Source of the DNA: Paenibacillus tritici
GTDB taxonomy: Bacteria; Bacillota; Bacilli; Paenibacillales; Paenibacillaceae
DNA length: 64,000 nucleotides
NCBI RefSeq assembly: GCF_013204885.1
Contig: NZ_JABMKX010000010.1
Location: 62,001 to 126,000 of the forward strand
Reading direction: 5' to 3'
Position 1 is the first letter of the stretch. Every line of letters starts with the position of its first letter. A program made the position numbers and the translations under genes. The notes under the pieces were generated by a model. The model saw only the letters and a list, made by a program, of their open reading frames with translations, had not been told where the DNA came from and ran no database searches. Positions 27,991-36,959 of the stretch are shown piece after piece.

Positions 27991-28032
27991 GACTGACACC
28001 ACCCGAATATGAATATGGCTATATACATTAGA

Positions 28033-28082
28033 GAAAAAAAGAGCGCCGCCCCGGTCTGAAGAAGACCTGGGAAAGACGCCCC
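28033..28082 (-). terminator. Terminator or attenuator between tatA and tatC
   Basis: On the minus strand CCCAGGTCT pairs with AGACCGGGG, with a weaker outer stem, and a run of seven T follows. It would end or lower transcription between tatA and tatC, which would allow more TatA than TatC. Confidence 0.6.
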
Positions 28083-28101
28083 TGCATGGGTAACCTGAAG
28101 A

Positions 28102-28344
28102 TTATTCCGGCAGACGGCGGTCCTGCGGAAGTTCTGTTGCTACAGTCTGCGGAGCCGCAGGAGCAGGTGATTCGCTCCGTTTGGCCGGTTCCGGCTCATT
28201 CACAATCTCCCGCGCGCCGTCCTTGAATTCACGGAAGGTACGCCCGACTGCCCGCCCAAGCTCAGGAAGCTTATTGGGGCCGAAGAGCAGCAACGCCAAG
28301 ATCACGAGCAAAATAATTCCGGGTGCGCCAATACCACTTATCAT
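28102..28344 (-). CDS. tatA: Twin-arginine translocase subunit TatA
   Basis: An 80-residue TatA. A short N-terminus and one membrane helix (APGIILLVILALLLFGPNKLPELG) lead into the amphipathic helix GRAVGRTFREFKDG, with a polar Pro/Ala-rich tail. TatA oligomers form the variable pore of the Tat system together with TatC, encoded next. The FGPNKLPELG hinge is diagnostic. Confidence 0.95.
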   Translation of the reverse strand: MISGIGAPGIILLVILALLLFGPNKLPELGRAVGRTFREFKDGAREIVNEPEPAKRSESPAPAAPQTVATELPQDRRLPE

Positions 28345-28464
28345 TCCGGTTTCCTCCCATCCTTCTGTCCGTTCATGATATCGTTAACAATAAAATAATA
28401 ATACCATAACTTATATCACACATCCATCTTCTATCATGAACGTTTTATACAAAAGGAGATGGAA

Positions 28465-28950
28465 TTACTGGCGGTATTGTCCTGTAACCATCAACAAGGC
28501 TTCCGGCAGCTGATCCATAATCGCCGCCAGGTTCTCATGGACCCCCTTCGGGGTACCGGGCAGATTGACAATCAATGTTCTTCCGCGAATCCCGCAGATC
28601 CCCCTGAACAGCATGGCTGCGCGGTTCTTCTGCATAACCGTACTGCGCATCGCCTCGGAGAGTCCGGGTACTTCGCGCTCAATGACACGCCTCGTCGCCT
28701 CCGGCGTAACATCGCGGATAGCCAGATCGGTTCCGCCGGTGGTCAACACCAGATCTGCCTGGAAATAATCTGTAAGCTCAATCAGTGCAGCAATAATCTC
28801 ATCCTGCTCATCGGGCACGATCCGGTATTCAATGATCTCACCGCCAAGCTCCTCTTCCACCAGCTCCCGAATGACCTGGGCGCTCGTGTCTTCCCGTTCG
28901 CCTCTGGCCCCTTTATCACTGGCCGTCAGGATTGCTGTTTTCCACGCCAT
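28465..28950 (-). CDS. Molybdenum cofactor protein MogA/MoaB
   Basis: A 161-residue molybdopterin adenylyltransferase-like protein. TTGGTDLAIRDVTPEATRRVIE carries the molybdopterin-binding loop, and NLPGTPKGVHENL completes the active site. It activates molybdopterin for metal insertion. A GAGGGAGGG site precedes the ATG. moaC lies upstream on the same strand, which supports a cofactor role; no molybdoenzyme gene is in view. Confidence 0.9.
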   Translation of the reverse strand: MAWKTAILTASDKGARGEREDTSAQVIRELVEEELGGEIIEYRIVPDEQDEIIAALIELTDYFQADLVLTTGGTDLAIRDVTPEATRRVIEREVPGLSEAMRSTVMQKNRAAMLFRGICGIRGRTLIVNLPGTPKGVHENLAAIMDQLPEALLMVTGQYRQ

Positions 28951-29044
28951 AGGTTGTCCCTCCCTCTCTATGTACTATGTATGTCCGGCTTCTGAAGAAG
29001 CTGCCGCTGCGCCTTCTGCTGTACAAATAATTCCATGCTGCTCT

Positions 29045-29521
29045 CTATTCTGCTTCCAGCGCGTAATCCCCATTCTTGCCGCCGCTCTTGGACACCAGCA
29101 GTGTTGGCCCGATAATCATGTCCTTCTGCAGCGCCTTGCACATATCATATACGGTCAGCGCCGCTGCTGAAACGGCAGTCAGCGCCTCCATCTCCACCCC
29201 GGTCTTACCCGTTGTGCTGACGGTTGCTTCTATATATAGTTCATCTTTGCTGTTATCCGAGAAGCGGATATCCACTCCCGTAAGCGGCAGCGGGTGGCAC
29301 ATCGGAATCCAGCTTGAGGTCTGCTTCGCAGCCATAATGCCAGCAACCTGTGCTACAGCTAACACATCGCCTTTGCGGATCGTGCCCGCCTTAATCGCGC
29401 TCAGCGTCTCCGGGGCCATACGCACCAGGCTGCGGGCAGCAGCTGTCCGCTTGGTAACTTCCTTATCGCTGACATCCACCATGCGGGCTCTGCCCTGCTC
29501 GTTGAAATGAGTTAACTCCAT
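29045..29521 (-). CDS. moaC: Cyclic pyranopterin monophosphate synthase MoaC
   Basis: A 158-residue MoaC, which closes the pyranopterin ring in the second half of the first molybdenum-cofactor step. [12 protein letters not shown] and [24 protein letters not shown] hold the active-site residues. Its ATG lies inside the end of the folate-gene reading frame (10-base overlap), with GGAAGGAG upstream. The position next to ydiF and tat genes matches the B. subtilis neighbourhood. Confidence 0.95.
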   Translation of the reverse strand: MELTHFNEQGRARMVDVSDKEVTKRTAAARSLVRMAPETLSAIKAGTIRKGDVLAVAQVAGIMAAKQTSSWIPMCHPLPLTGVDIRFSDNSKDELYIEATVSTTGKTGVEMEALTAVSAAALTVYDMCKALQKDMIIGPTLLVSKSGGKNGDYALEAE

Positions 29522-30174
29522 CTAACCCTCTCCTTCCGGCAATCCCAGATGCCGTTCTCCGTAATCAGCAGATCCATCAGGGCATCATGCTCTTCAAGCG
29601 GTACTTCAGGGACCAGCTGCAGGTCATAGGCCAGGCCAATCCACAGCGGCCTGGCAGCCCCCTTGGGAAGCCCGGCTTCACTTGCCGCGCGCAAGCGGTC
29701 GTAATACCCCCGTCCGTAGCCGAGGCGGCCGCCCTTCCGGTCAAAGGCCAGACCCGGCACGAAAACGGCCTCCGGCCAGCTGGTCCTCCCGCCTGCCGCC
29801 GTGCCGGGTCCGGTTAGAGCGGTACCCACAGCTGCAGGCTCCAGTATTCCGTAAGCGCCCGGGACAAGCTCTTCCCAGGAGCGGACGCGGTGGAGACTTA
29901 AGTCCCCGCTCTCCCGGTTCACACGGGGAAGCAGCACCTCACACCCGCCCGCCCATGCCTCCGCAAGGAGCGGACGGCAGTCCAGCTCCGAGCGGAACGG
30001 GGCATAAGCGAGCAGGGAAGCCGCTTTTGCCTGCGAGAACCAGCTCCAGGCATGACTGCATACCCGGGCAGATAACAGCGCCCGCTGCTCTATAGACAGG
30101 GCGTCCCGGAGCGCGGTATTCCCGGCCCGCAGCCTGCGCTTCCACTCGGTAAGCTGCATGCTCTGCTCCTGCAT
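29512..30174 (-). CDS. 5-formyltetrahydrofolate cyclo-ligase
   Basis: A 220-residue enzyme that converts 5-formyl-THF to 5,10-methenyl-THF with ATP, returning the stored folate to one-carbon metabolism. The hallmark [13 protein letters not shown] phosphate/ATP loop is at about residues 149-161, and [10 protein letters not shown] precedes it. GGAGGAGG precedes the ATG. It heads a minus-strand run into moaC and mogA and is divergent from ydiF. Confidence 0.92.
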   Translation of the reverse strand: MQEQSMQLTEWKRRLRAGNTALRDALSIEQRALLSARVCSHAWSWFSQAKAASLLAYAPFRSELDCRPLLAEAWAGGCEVLLPRVNRESGDLSLHRVRSWEELVPGAYGILEPAAVGTALTGPGTAAGGRTSWPEAVFVPGLAFDRKGGRLGYGRGYYDRLRAASEAGLPKGAARPLWIGLAYDLQLVPEVPLEEHDALMDLLITENGIWDCRKERVRWS

Positions 30175-30391
30175 GGGCAGCCTCCTCCTTAACTTGTTCC
30201 TAGCTTATCATAGTTTGTAAGCTCAGTTTACCACTCTTCTCACTGGTTCGCCAAGGTTGATCCATTACCCTTGTTAGAAGAATGAACCTCGCACGGCAAA
30301 CCTTTTTCATGTAAACTGGAGAATAAGATTATGATATAGCCGGGGCACAAGCTGCCAAGGCCAATTTGCAAGGGCGGAGGTTTCATACAGA

Positions 30392-32347
30392 ATGCTTCTT
30401 CAAGCGACAGGAATTACGAAATCATACGGAATACAAAGTGTGCTGGACGGCATCAGCCTCATGGTGAATGAGAAGGAACGAGTCGGTCTCGTCGGCGTTA
30501 ACGGAGCGGGCAAATCGACTTTTCTGCAGATTCTGGCCGGGGAAATGTCTTACGACAGCGGGCAAATTCATAAGTCCAAAGAGACTACGATTGGCTATCT
30601 GGCCCAGAACAGCGGCTTGCAGTCGGATAAAACCATACAGGAAGAGATGCTGGCCGTATTTGCGCCGCTGCTGGAGGCCGAGGCTGAGCTGCGGCAGCTG
30701 GAGACGGATATAGCCGATCCGGCACTCGCCGAAGATCCGAAGCGTTATGAGGATCTGCTGGAGCGCTACGCCAGACGTTCCGACTGGTTCAAGGATCATG
30801 GCGGCTACGAGATGAATACGCGTATCCGCAGCGTTCTTCATGGTATGGGCTTCGGGGAGTTCGCACCTGAAACTCCCATCTCGACCTTAAGCGGAGGCCA
30901 GAAGACGCGTCTGGCACTGGCCCGCATTTTGCTCCAGGCTCCTGACCTGCTCATGCTCGATGAGCCGACCAACCACCTGGACATCGAGACACTCACCTGG
31001 CTGGAGGATTATCTGCGCGGATACCCGGGAGGTATTCTGGTCGTATCCCATGACCGGTATTTCCTTGACCGTCTGGTGACGACCATCGTGGAGATTGAAC
31101 GGCACCAGTCCCGCAGATACACGGGCAATTACAGCCGGTATATGGAGCTGAAGGCTGCGGAATATGAGATCCGCATGAAGCAATACGAGAAACAGCAGGA
31201 TGAAATATCACGGATGGAGGATTTCGTGCAGCGCAACATTGTGCGGGCCTCCACCACCAAGCGGGCACAGAGCCGCCGCAAGGCACTCGACAAAATGGAA
31301 CGCATCGACAGGCCGCTGGGCGACCTCAAGAAAGCCAGCTTCTCCTTCGAACCGGACTTCATGTCCGGCAAGGAAGTGCTGCAGGTCCGCAGCGTGGCTG
31401 TGGCTTTTAGTGAAGAAGCTGCCCCGCTGTTCCGCAATGCCTCCTTCGAGCTGCGGCGCGGCGAGACAGCGGCACTGATCGGGCCGAACGGAATCGGGAA
31501 GTCCACGCTGCTGCAGTGTATGACCGGCACCCGCGAGCCCTCCGCCGGAAGCGTGAACTGGGGAACCAAAGTGAAGATCGCTTACTACGACCAGGAGCAG
31601 ACAAGGCTGAACCCGCGCAACACCGTGCTGGAAGAGCTGTGGAGTGAGTACCCGATGCTGGAGGAGGCCCGGATCCGCACGATTCTCGGCAACTTCCTGT
31701 TCAGCGGCGAAGATGTGCTGAAGAAGGTGGCTGCCCTGAGCGGCGGCGAGAAAGCACGGGTGGCCTTGTCCAAGCTGATGCTGCGGGGAGCCAACATGCT
31801 GATTTTGGATGAGCCGACCAACCATCTGGATCTCGTCAGCCGTGAAGTGCTGGAATCGGCCCTGATTGATTTCGAAGGCACACTGCTGTTCATTTCCCAT
31901 GACCGTTATTTCCTGAATAAAATGGCTGAACGGGTTCTGGAGCTGCATCCGGACGGAATTGATCAGTATTTGGGTAATTATGACGACTATATTGAGAAAA
32001 AACGCGAGCTCGAAGCGATTGCCGAGGAGCAAGCCGAGCTGGCGGCCGCCAAGAGCTCGCGGAATGCCGATAATGAAGCCAGTTCAGCGGAGAAAGGCAC
32101 CTCCCTCTCCTATGAAGCGGACAAGCAGGCCAAACGTGAGGAGCGTAACCGCCAGCGGCGTATCTCCGAATTAGAGGATCAGATCGCCAAGCTGGAGGAA
32201 GCCATCTCGGTAGTCGAGCATGAAATGACCAAACCTGAGGTCTATCAGGATTATCTGGCCCTTCAGGAGCATGAAAGTGATCTTAAAGACAAAAAACGGC
32301 AGCTGGGAGATTTATTTAGCGAATGGGAGAAACTGGCTGAAGAATAA
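30392..32347 (+). CDS. ydiF: ABC-F ATPase, YdiF type
   Basis: A 651-residue cytoplasmic ABC-F protein with two ATPase domains and no membrane segments. Domain 1 has GVNGAGKST, LSGGQKTRLA and LLMLDEPTNHLD. Domain 2 has GPNGIGKST, LSGGEKARVA and MLILDEPTNHLD. The connecting arm (about residues 240-310, rich in Arg and Lys) is the region that contacts the ribosome in this family, and the last 110 residues form a charged coiled coil. Family members act on stalled or antibiotic-bound ribosomes. It is monocistronic and ends in a UUCG-capped terminator. Confidence 0.92.
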   Translation: MLLQATGITKSYGIQSVLDGISLMVNEKERVGLVGVNGAGKSTFLQILAGEMSYDSGQIHKSKETTIGYLAQNSGLQSDKTIQEEMLAVFAPLLEAEAELRQLETDIADPALAEDPKRYEDLLERYARRSDWFKDHGGYEMNTRIRSVLHGMGFGEFAPETPISTLSGGQKTRLALARILLQAPDLLMLDEPTNHLDIETLTWLEDYLRGYPGGILVVSHDRYFLDRLVTTIVEIERHQSRRYTGNYSRYMELKAAEYEIRMKQYEKQQDEISRMEDFVQRNIVRASTTKRAQSRRKALDKMERIDRPLGDLKKASFSFEPDFMSGKEVLQVRSVAVAFSEEAAPLFRNASFELRRGETAALIGPNGIGKSTLLQCMTGTREPSAGSVNWGTKVKIAYYDQEQTRLNPRNTVLEELWSEYPMLEEARIRTILGNFLFSGEDVLKKVAALSGGEKARVALSKLMLRGANMLILDEPTNHLDLVSREVLESALIDFEGTLLFISHDRYFLNKMAERVLELHPDGIDQYLGNYDDYIEKKRELEAIAEEQAELAAAKSSRNADNEASSAEKGTSLSYEADKQAKREERNRQRRISELEDQIAKLEEAISVVEHEMTKPEVYQDYLALQEHESDLKDKKRQLGDLFSEWEKLAEE

Positions 32348-32400
32348 GCTAAAGGAAGCTATAAATAAATTTTAACGGTTTCCAATTTGTTCAAATAAAG

Positions 32401-32659
32401 TTATCCACAGCGCCATCCACAGTTTTCGTGCATAACTATTGGTTAAAAATAGCCCTTCGGGGCTTTTTTCATGCGTAAAATCGCTATTCCGCTTGTCAAG
32501 GACTTTTTATCCACCGAATTATCCACATTATCCACAATTCCCACAAATATGTTTCATTGTATAACCTCCTGTTTATAGGGTTCAGAAAAAAGGCGTTATT
32601 GCTGATTTTACACGGTTTTTACACAATTCGTGCGGAATATGTGGATAACGTTGTCCACA
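32401..32659. other. DnaA-box cluster downstream of ydiF
   Basis: Four exact TTATCCACA boxes fall within 248 bases: 32401-32409, 32519-32527 and 32528-32536 (head to tail) on the plus strand, and 32640-32648 on the minus strand. Near-matches lie at 32507-32515 (TTATCCACC) and 32651-32659 (TTGTCCACA), with a weaker one at 32413-32421. There is no dnaA, dnaN or AT-rich unwinding block nearby, so this is not an obvious origin. It fits a DnaA-binding cluster of the kind that tunes initiation. Confidence 0.75.
32451..32470 (+). terminator. Terminator of ydiF
   Basis: AGCCC, the stable TTCG loop, GGGCT, then TTTTT on the plus strand. It lies about 100 bases after the ydiF stop, inside the DnaA-box region. 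Confidence 0.85.
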
Positions 32660-32700
32660 GCTTGACAAAAGCCGCTGAGAGTAAAAATCATGTTAGTTTT

Positions 32701-32893
32701 TTGGAACAACAGCTGGATTTTCTACACTTGCTGAGGCACGAACGGGTTCTGCTGCAAGAGTAGTTGGATAAACATCACTTACTGGATCACAATTCAGGTC
32801 AAAGCGGCAAAATCAGCAGCATTAGATGCTGTTATTCCACTTGCTTACGGATAAACGTCAGAAATCGAGAAATTAAGCTACGTTTGTCCAACT
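32701..32893 (-). repeat. Dispersed repeat R2, copy 2
   Basis: The reverse-oriented partner of 24519-24712, about 193 bases. AGTTGGATAAAC at 32762 and GTTTGTCCAACT ending at 32893 are inverted repeats matching at 11 of 12 positions. The homology extends left to about 32701 through the CACTTGCTGAGG segment. No protein is supported. Confidence 0.65.
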
Positions 32894-32933
32894 AACTCTA
32901 TAAAACGTTAAAGACGTAGTCACTGAGATCAGC

Positions 32934-32973
32934 AAAAAACATCTGCCATGTCAGCACTGACATGGGCAGATGC
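32934..32973 (-). terminator. Terminator of leuA
   Basis: Arms ATCTGCCATGTCAG and CTGACATGGGCAGAT pair with one bulge. On the minus strand the stem is followed by TTTTTTGCTG. It lies about 40 bases past the leuA stop. Confidence 0.85.
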
Positions 32974-33014
32974 ATTTAGAAACAGACAGCTCTGAAGCTG
33001 TGGGGAACTTCGCT

Positions 33015-34577
33015 CTAGCCGTTCACAGCCGCGTCTGGATACACGACCGCTGAATCCGACAGCAGCGCCGCATTGCAGGCCGCAATATAAGCAATCCCCG
33101 CAGCCATCACAATATCATGATGAATGGCTGTGCCGCGGAATTTGGCGTCCTTCCACTCCACCATTACAGCAGCCTCTGCCTGGGCATTCCCGCCGCTGCC
33201 CAGAGAATGCAGCTCCAGGCCGTCAAAGCGGATATCCTCAGCGATGCCTTGCCCGATGGCGGCAATGATCGCTTCCAGCGGACCGTCTCCGGTGCTGGTC
33301 TGCGTAGTCTCTGCGCCGCTCTGCAGATGACGCACCGTCACTGCGGCCACCCGGCGCGGCGCGCTGCCGGCCAGCACCTGCACTTCGCCCAGCTCATATA
33401 CCTGGGCGAGCTGCCCGGTGGTGCTGCTGACCATCCGCAGCAGCTCATCATCGCTGACGGCCTTCTGGCGGTCAGCCGTCTCCTTGAAGGATTCGTACAA
33501 CGCGTCGAGCTCCGCCGAATCCAGGGCAATTCCATACTTCGCGGCGCGGTCCTTCAGCGCATGTCTGCCGGAATGCTTGCCCAGGATAATCATGCTGCGC
33601 GGGATGCCCAGCCGTTCCGGGTCCATAATCTCGTAGGTGCTGCGGTCCTTAAGCAGGCCGTCCTGATGGATACCGGATTCATGCTGGAAGGCGTTGCGGC
33701 CGACAACCGGCTTGTTGTAGGCAATCGGGAAATGCATCGCTCCGCTGATCATACGCGAAGTGTCATACAGCTTGTCGAGTACAATTCCTGTCTCGGCGCC
33801 AATAGAATCGCCGCGCGTCTCCAGAGCCATAACCAGCTCCTCCAGCGCACAGTTGCCGGTACGTTCCCCCACTCCGTTCACCGTGACCTCAATCTGCGTT
33901 GCGCCGCCTTCAATCGCAGCCAGGCTGTTCGCCACGGCCAGACCCAGATCGTTATGACAATGGGCACTGTAGATGACTTTGTCGCCGCCTCTCGCCCCAA
34001 GCCGTACCCGCCGGAACATCTCGCCGTATTCCTGCGGCAGCGCATACCCTACGGTGTCGGGCAGATTGATAATCGACGCGCCCTCTTCAATCACGGCTTC
34101 GACCATCTCGATCAGATCGTCGATTCCGGTCCGCGCGGCATCCATGGCGGTGAATTCCACCACATCACAGAACTGGCGGGCGTAAGCCGTCATCTCACGC
34201 GCGGCAGCCACAACCTCAGGGCGGCTCATGCGCAGCTGATGGCGCAGATGAATGTCGGAGGAGGAGATGAACAGATGAATCCGCCGCCGCTCAGCATCGC
34301 GGGTGGCCCGGACAGCAGCATCAATATCCCCTTTGACCGCGCGGGCGAAGCCGCAGATCTCCAGGCCCTGGATTTTGCGGGAGATGGTCTCCACCGCTGC
34401 AAAGTCGCCCGGACTGGATACAGGGAATCCCGGTTCCAGCACATCTACTCCCAGCTCGGCAAGCTTCGCAGCCAGAATAATCTTCTGTTCGGGCGTAAGA
34501 CTGGCCCCCGGAGCCTGTTCTCCATCACGCAGCGTGGTGTCAAAGATCTGAATTCGTTTCTTTACCGGAATAATCAT
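33015..34577 (-). CDS. leuA: 2-isopropylmalate synthase
   Basis: A 520-residue enzyme joining acetyl-CoA and 2-ketoisovalerate, the first committed step of leucine synthesis. The TIM barrel carries DTTLRDGEQAPG near residue 13, the metal-binding HCHNDLGLA and GVGERTGNCALEE. The last 130 residues form the leucine-binding feedback domain. The ATG at 34577 follows GAGGAGG; the longer frame overlaps the leader. Two T-box riboswitches precede it. It sits alone, without other leu or ilv genes, between ydiF and tsaD. Confidence 0.93.
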   Translation of the reverse strand: MIIPVKKRIQIFDTTLRDGEQAPGASLTPEQKIILAAKLAELGVDVLEPGFPVSSPGDFAAVETISRKIQGLEICGFARAVKGDIDAAVRATRDAERRRIHLFISSSDIHLRHQLRMSRPEVVAAAREMTAYARQFCDVVEFTAMDAARTGIDDLIEMVEAVIEEGASIINLPDTVGYALPQEYGEMFRRVRLGARGGDKVIYSAHCHNDLGLAVANSLAAIEGGATQIEVTVNGVGERTGNCALEELVMALETRGDSIGAETGIVLDKLYDTSRMISGAMHFPIAYNKPVVGRNAFQHESGIHQDGLLKDRSTYEIMDPERLGIPRSMIILGKHSGRHALKDRAAKYGIALDSAELDALYESFKETADRQKAVSDDELLRMVSSTTGQLAQVYELGEVQVLAGSAPRRVAAVTVRHLQSGAETTQTSTGDGPLEAIIAAIGQGIAEDIRFDGLELHSLGSGGNAQAEAAVMVEWKDAKFRGTAIHHDIVMAAGIAYIAACNAALLSDSAVVYPDAAVNG

Positions 34578-34622
34578 CGTTAGTTCCTCCTCAAATTGGG
34601 TTGATCCTTCAAGGGTCACCAT

Positions 34623-34937
34623 CTAAAAAAACACAAAGACCCGCCGTCTCGTATAAGAGACGGCGGGTCACCCCTCCGCGGTACCACTCTTGTTGACGCA
34701 TAAGGCTCCTGCTTGCAAGCCCAAGCTGCGTCCAGCTCAGCATCATATCCCCCTGCTCCGTAACGCGAAGCCCGGGAGATATGAACCGTCCTGTAACGGG
34801 GACATCCGTAGCGGCGTACCTGGTGCTCTTTCCGCCGCTCCGCTTACGGGCGAGATTCGCCGGCCTCCGGTGTCTGCGTCGCACCTCCCCGCAGCTCTCT
34901 GTTCACCTTGGCCGTCTACTGCTCCCGATCATTGCGT
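34623..34937 (-). ncRNA. T-box riboswitch 2 (leuA-proximal)
   Basis: On the minus strand the leader has a Stem I with the AGAGAGCTGCGG motif, the T-box AGAGTGGTACCGCG (34690-34677) and a terminator with 13-base arms GACCCGCCGTCTC/GAGACGGCGGGTC (34638-34669), followed by T-rich sequence. The specifier region reads GCGAATCTCGCC. CTC (Leu, 34854-34852) is likeliest from alignment with the first T-box, but ATC (Ile) in another register cannot be excluded. Confidence 0.85.
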
Positions 34938-34966
34938 GTCATTCTATGTGTGCCTGGATAAGCGCA

Positions 34967-35345
34967 CAAAAAAGCCTGTCGTCTCATTCAAGAGACGACA
35001 GGCTGTTAACTGTCGCGGTACCACTCTTGTTGATATCCGGCTTCAGCCACTTGCTTCGGCTGTCCTGCGATACCCACTCCAAGTCCTGCAGGATTCTCCG
35101 GAAGTTCTCACTCCGTCATTCCCTGCTTGACCACCCTCTCACGGAGGTTAACCGTAACGGTGTACATAAGGCCACCGGATTAAGGATTACTCCGGTCAGT
35201 GCTCCTGTTACAACGAGCTGCCTGCTTCCACCGCTCCGCTCCCGGACGAGTTCAGGTCTCCTTCGACTGCGTCGCACCATACCGCAGCTCTCTTATCCCG
35301 GAGTTACCTTACTGCTTCCGATCATTGCGTTTGTTCAAATATAAG
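34967..35345 (-). ncRNA. T-box riboswitch 1 (promoter-proximal)
   Basis: On the minus strand it shows Stem I with AGAGAGCTGCGG, the specifier context GAACTCGTCC with CTC (Leu codon) at 35250-35248, the T-box AGAGTGGTACCGCG (35027-35014) and a terminator with arms AGCCTGTCGTCTC (34973-35004) ending in TTTTTT. Uncharged tRNA-Leu would stabilise the antiterminator. Its Stem I closely resembles that of the second T-box, suggesting duplication. Confidence 0.88.
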
Positions 35346-35362
35346 TTTCTTGAATTGAACTG

Positions 35363-35392
35363 ATTATAACCGCCTGCTTCTCCCAAAGTCAA
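35363..35392 (-). promoter_or_regulatory. SigmaA promoter of the T-box/leuA unit
   Basis: On the minus strand a -35 TTGACT (35392-35387) and a perfect -10 TATAAT (35368-35363) are 18 bases apart. The -35 overlaps the tsaD stop codon, so the leader begins within about 40 bases of the end of tsaD. Confidence 0.8.
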
Positions 35393-36438
35393 TAGGCAGT
35401 TACCGACCACTTCTCCAGCGAGAAGCCGGGATCGGCGACCATATCCAGCGGAATCCCGCCTTCATGTCTCCATTTCACATAGGCCGCGGCACCGATCATC
35501 GCCGCATTATCCGTACAATAGACCGGCGGCGGGATGATTAGCTCGATGCCCTCTGCCCCGCAGCGCCGGATCAGGGCTTCACGCAGACCCCTATTCGCCG
35601 CTACGCCTCCACAGAGCAGCAGCTGCCCTGCGTTGTACTCGCGGACCGCACGGACTGCCTTCTCCACCAGCACCTCCACTACGGATTCCTGGAACCCGCG
35701 GGCGATTCCGGCCACATCCGGCGTAAGTCCCTTCATCTTGCTCTGATTCACCGCGTTCAGCACCGCAGACTTCAGGCCGCTGAAGCTGAAGTCATAGGAG
35801 CCCGGCTCCAGCCAGACACGCGGCAGTACAAAGGCCTCCTCCGCTTCATGGGCCAGCCTGTCCACATGCGGGCCTCCCGGGTAAGGAAAGCCGAGGGCAC
35901 GCGCCACTTTGTCATAGGCTTCGCCCACCGCATCGTCGCGGGTGCGCCCGATGATCCGGAACTCGCCCTCCCGCTCCATATGGACCAGCTCCGTATGCCC
36001 GCCGGACACTACCAGTGTCATATTGGGATACTTCAATTCCCGGACCAGCCGGTTGGCATAGATATGGCCGGCAATATGATGGGTACCGATGAGCGGCTTG
36101 CCCCAGGCCAGCGCAAGGCTTTTGGCAGCCACTACCCCAACCAGCAGCGCCCCCACAAGTCCCGGACCCTGGGTTACCGCCACTGCCGTCAGCTCCTGCG
36201 GACGTATGCCAGCCGTGCTTAAGGCTTCTTCAATCACCAGCGTAATCACCTCGACATGCTTGCGGGAGGCCACTTCAGGCACTACCCCCCCGAATGCGCG
36301 GTGGGTCTCGATCTGGCTGGAGATGATATTGGACAACACCTCACAGCCGTCCTTCACGATCGCTACAGAGGTCTCGTCACAGCTCGTCTCAATGGCAAGA
36401 ATTAATACAGGCTCAAGTAAGCCCGTGTCTGTCTTCAT
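35389..36438 (-). CDS. tsaD: tRNA threonylcarbamoyladenosine synthase TsaD
   Basis: A 349-residue ASKHA-fold enzyme that transfers the threonylcarbamoyl group to A37 of ANN-reading tRNAs, with TsaB and TsaE. The metal site HHIAGH is visible in IGTHHIAGHIYA, with VVSGGHTELV and GGVAANRGLRE as family boxes. The ATG at 36438 overlaps the rimI stop (ATGA); a longer frame adds 20 residues inside rimI. The order tsaE-tsaB-rimI-tsaD matches B. subtilis ydiB-ydiC-ydiD-gcp. Confidence 0.95.
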   Translation of the reverse strand: MKTDTGLLEPVLILAIETSCDETSVAIVKDGCEVLSNIISSQIETHRAFGGVVPEVASRKHVEVITLVIEEALSTAGIRPQELTAVAVTQGPGLVGALLVGVVAAKSLALAWGKPLIGTHHIAGHIYANRLVRELKYPNMTLVVSGGHTELVHMEREGEFRIIGRTRDDAVGEAYDKVARALGFPYPGGPHVDRLAHEAEEAFVLPRVWLEPGSYDFSFSGLKSAVLNAVNQSKMKGLTPDVAGIARGFQESVVEVLVEKAVRAVREYNAGQLLLCGGVAANRGLREALIRRCGAEGIELIIPPPVYCTDNAAMIGAAAYVKWRHEGGIPLDMVADPGFSLEKWSVTAY

Positions 36439-36959
36439 TTCAAGTCCACGCTTCCTTCCGTTACAGCTTGCTCCCCGTAGTCCGGCAGATCCGCCCACAT
36501 GATGAGCGCATCCTCACGGTTGTCCGAATAATAACCCTTGCGGGTACCGGCCGGCCGGAAGCCTTTTTTGCGATATAAATTCTGGGCCACCTCGTTCGAG
36601 ACCCGTACTTCAAGTGTGATCGACTGCATCCCGAGATAAGCTGCCGTTCTCATCAGCTCGTCCAGCAGCCGTTCTCCCCATTTGCGCCCCCGGTAAGCCT
36701 CCAGCAGAGCGATGTTGGTGACATGAGCCTCATCCACAATGGCCCACATTCCGGCATAGCCGATTAACCGCCCTTCCAGCTCCATCACCATATATTTGGC
36801 GAAATGATTATGGTTCAGCTCGTTGCGGAAGGCTTCCTCCGTCCAGGGCATGGTGAAGGCCTCCCGTTCAATCACAAGAATCTCAGGGATATCCTCAAGA
36901 CGCATCAGCCGAAAAACAAGGTCAGCCCCCTGAGCCCTTACTGGTTCCGGTTCTATCAT
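36435..36959 (-). CDS. rimI: Ribosomal protein S18 alanine N-acetyltransferase RimI
   Basis: A 174-residue GNAT acetyltransferase. The acetyl-CoA loop EAYRGRKWGERLLDEL (canonical RGxGxG, here RGRKWG) is at about residues 88-103, and NLYRKKGFRPAGTRKGYYSD is the RimI C-terminal signature. It acetylates the N-terminal Ala of S18. ATGA overlaps join it to tsaB before it and tsaD after it. The first Gly of the loop is kept, the second position is Lys-Trp, a common variant. Confidence 0.9.
   Translation of the reverse strand: MIEPEPVRAQGADLVFRLMRLEDIPEILVIEREAFTMPWTEEAFRNELNHNHFAKYMVMELEGRLIGYAGMWAIVDEAHVTNIALLEAYRGRKWGERLLDELMRTAAYLGMQSITLEVRVSNEVAQNLYRKKGFRPAGTRKGYYSDNREDALIMWADLPDYGEQAVTEGSVDLK

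Noticed and set aside
32401-32659. Replication origin
   Set aside because: DnaA boxes are dense, but there is no dnaA/dnaN/gidA neighbourhood and no AT-rich unwinding block; a regulatory DnaA cluster fits better.
32557-32763. 68-residue open frame after ydiF
   Set aside because: It overlaps the DnaA-box cluster and repeat R2, so its codons are constrained by other signals, and no proper ribosome site precedes it.
34690-35344. Long plus-strand open frames opposite the leuA leader
   Set aside because: They are read across T-box structural sequence on the wrong strand, with repeated segments from the two tandem leaders.
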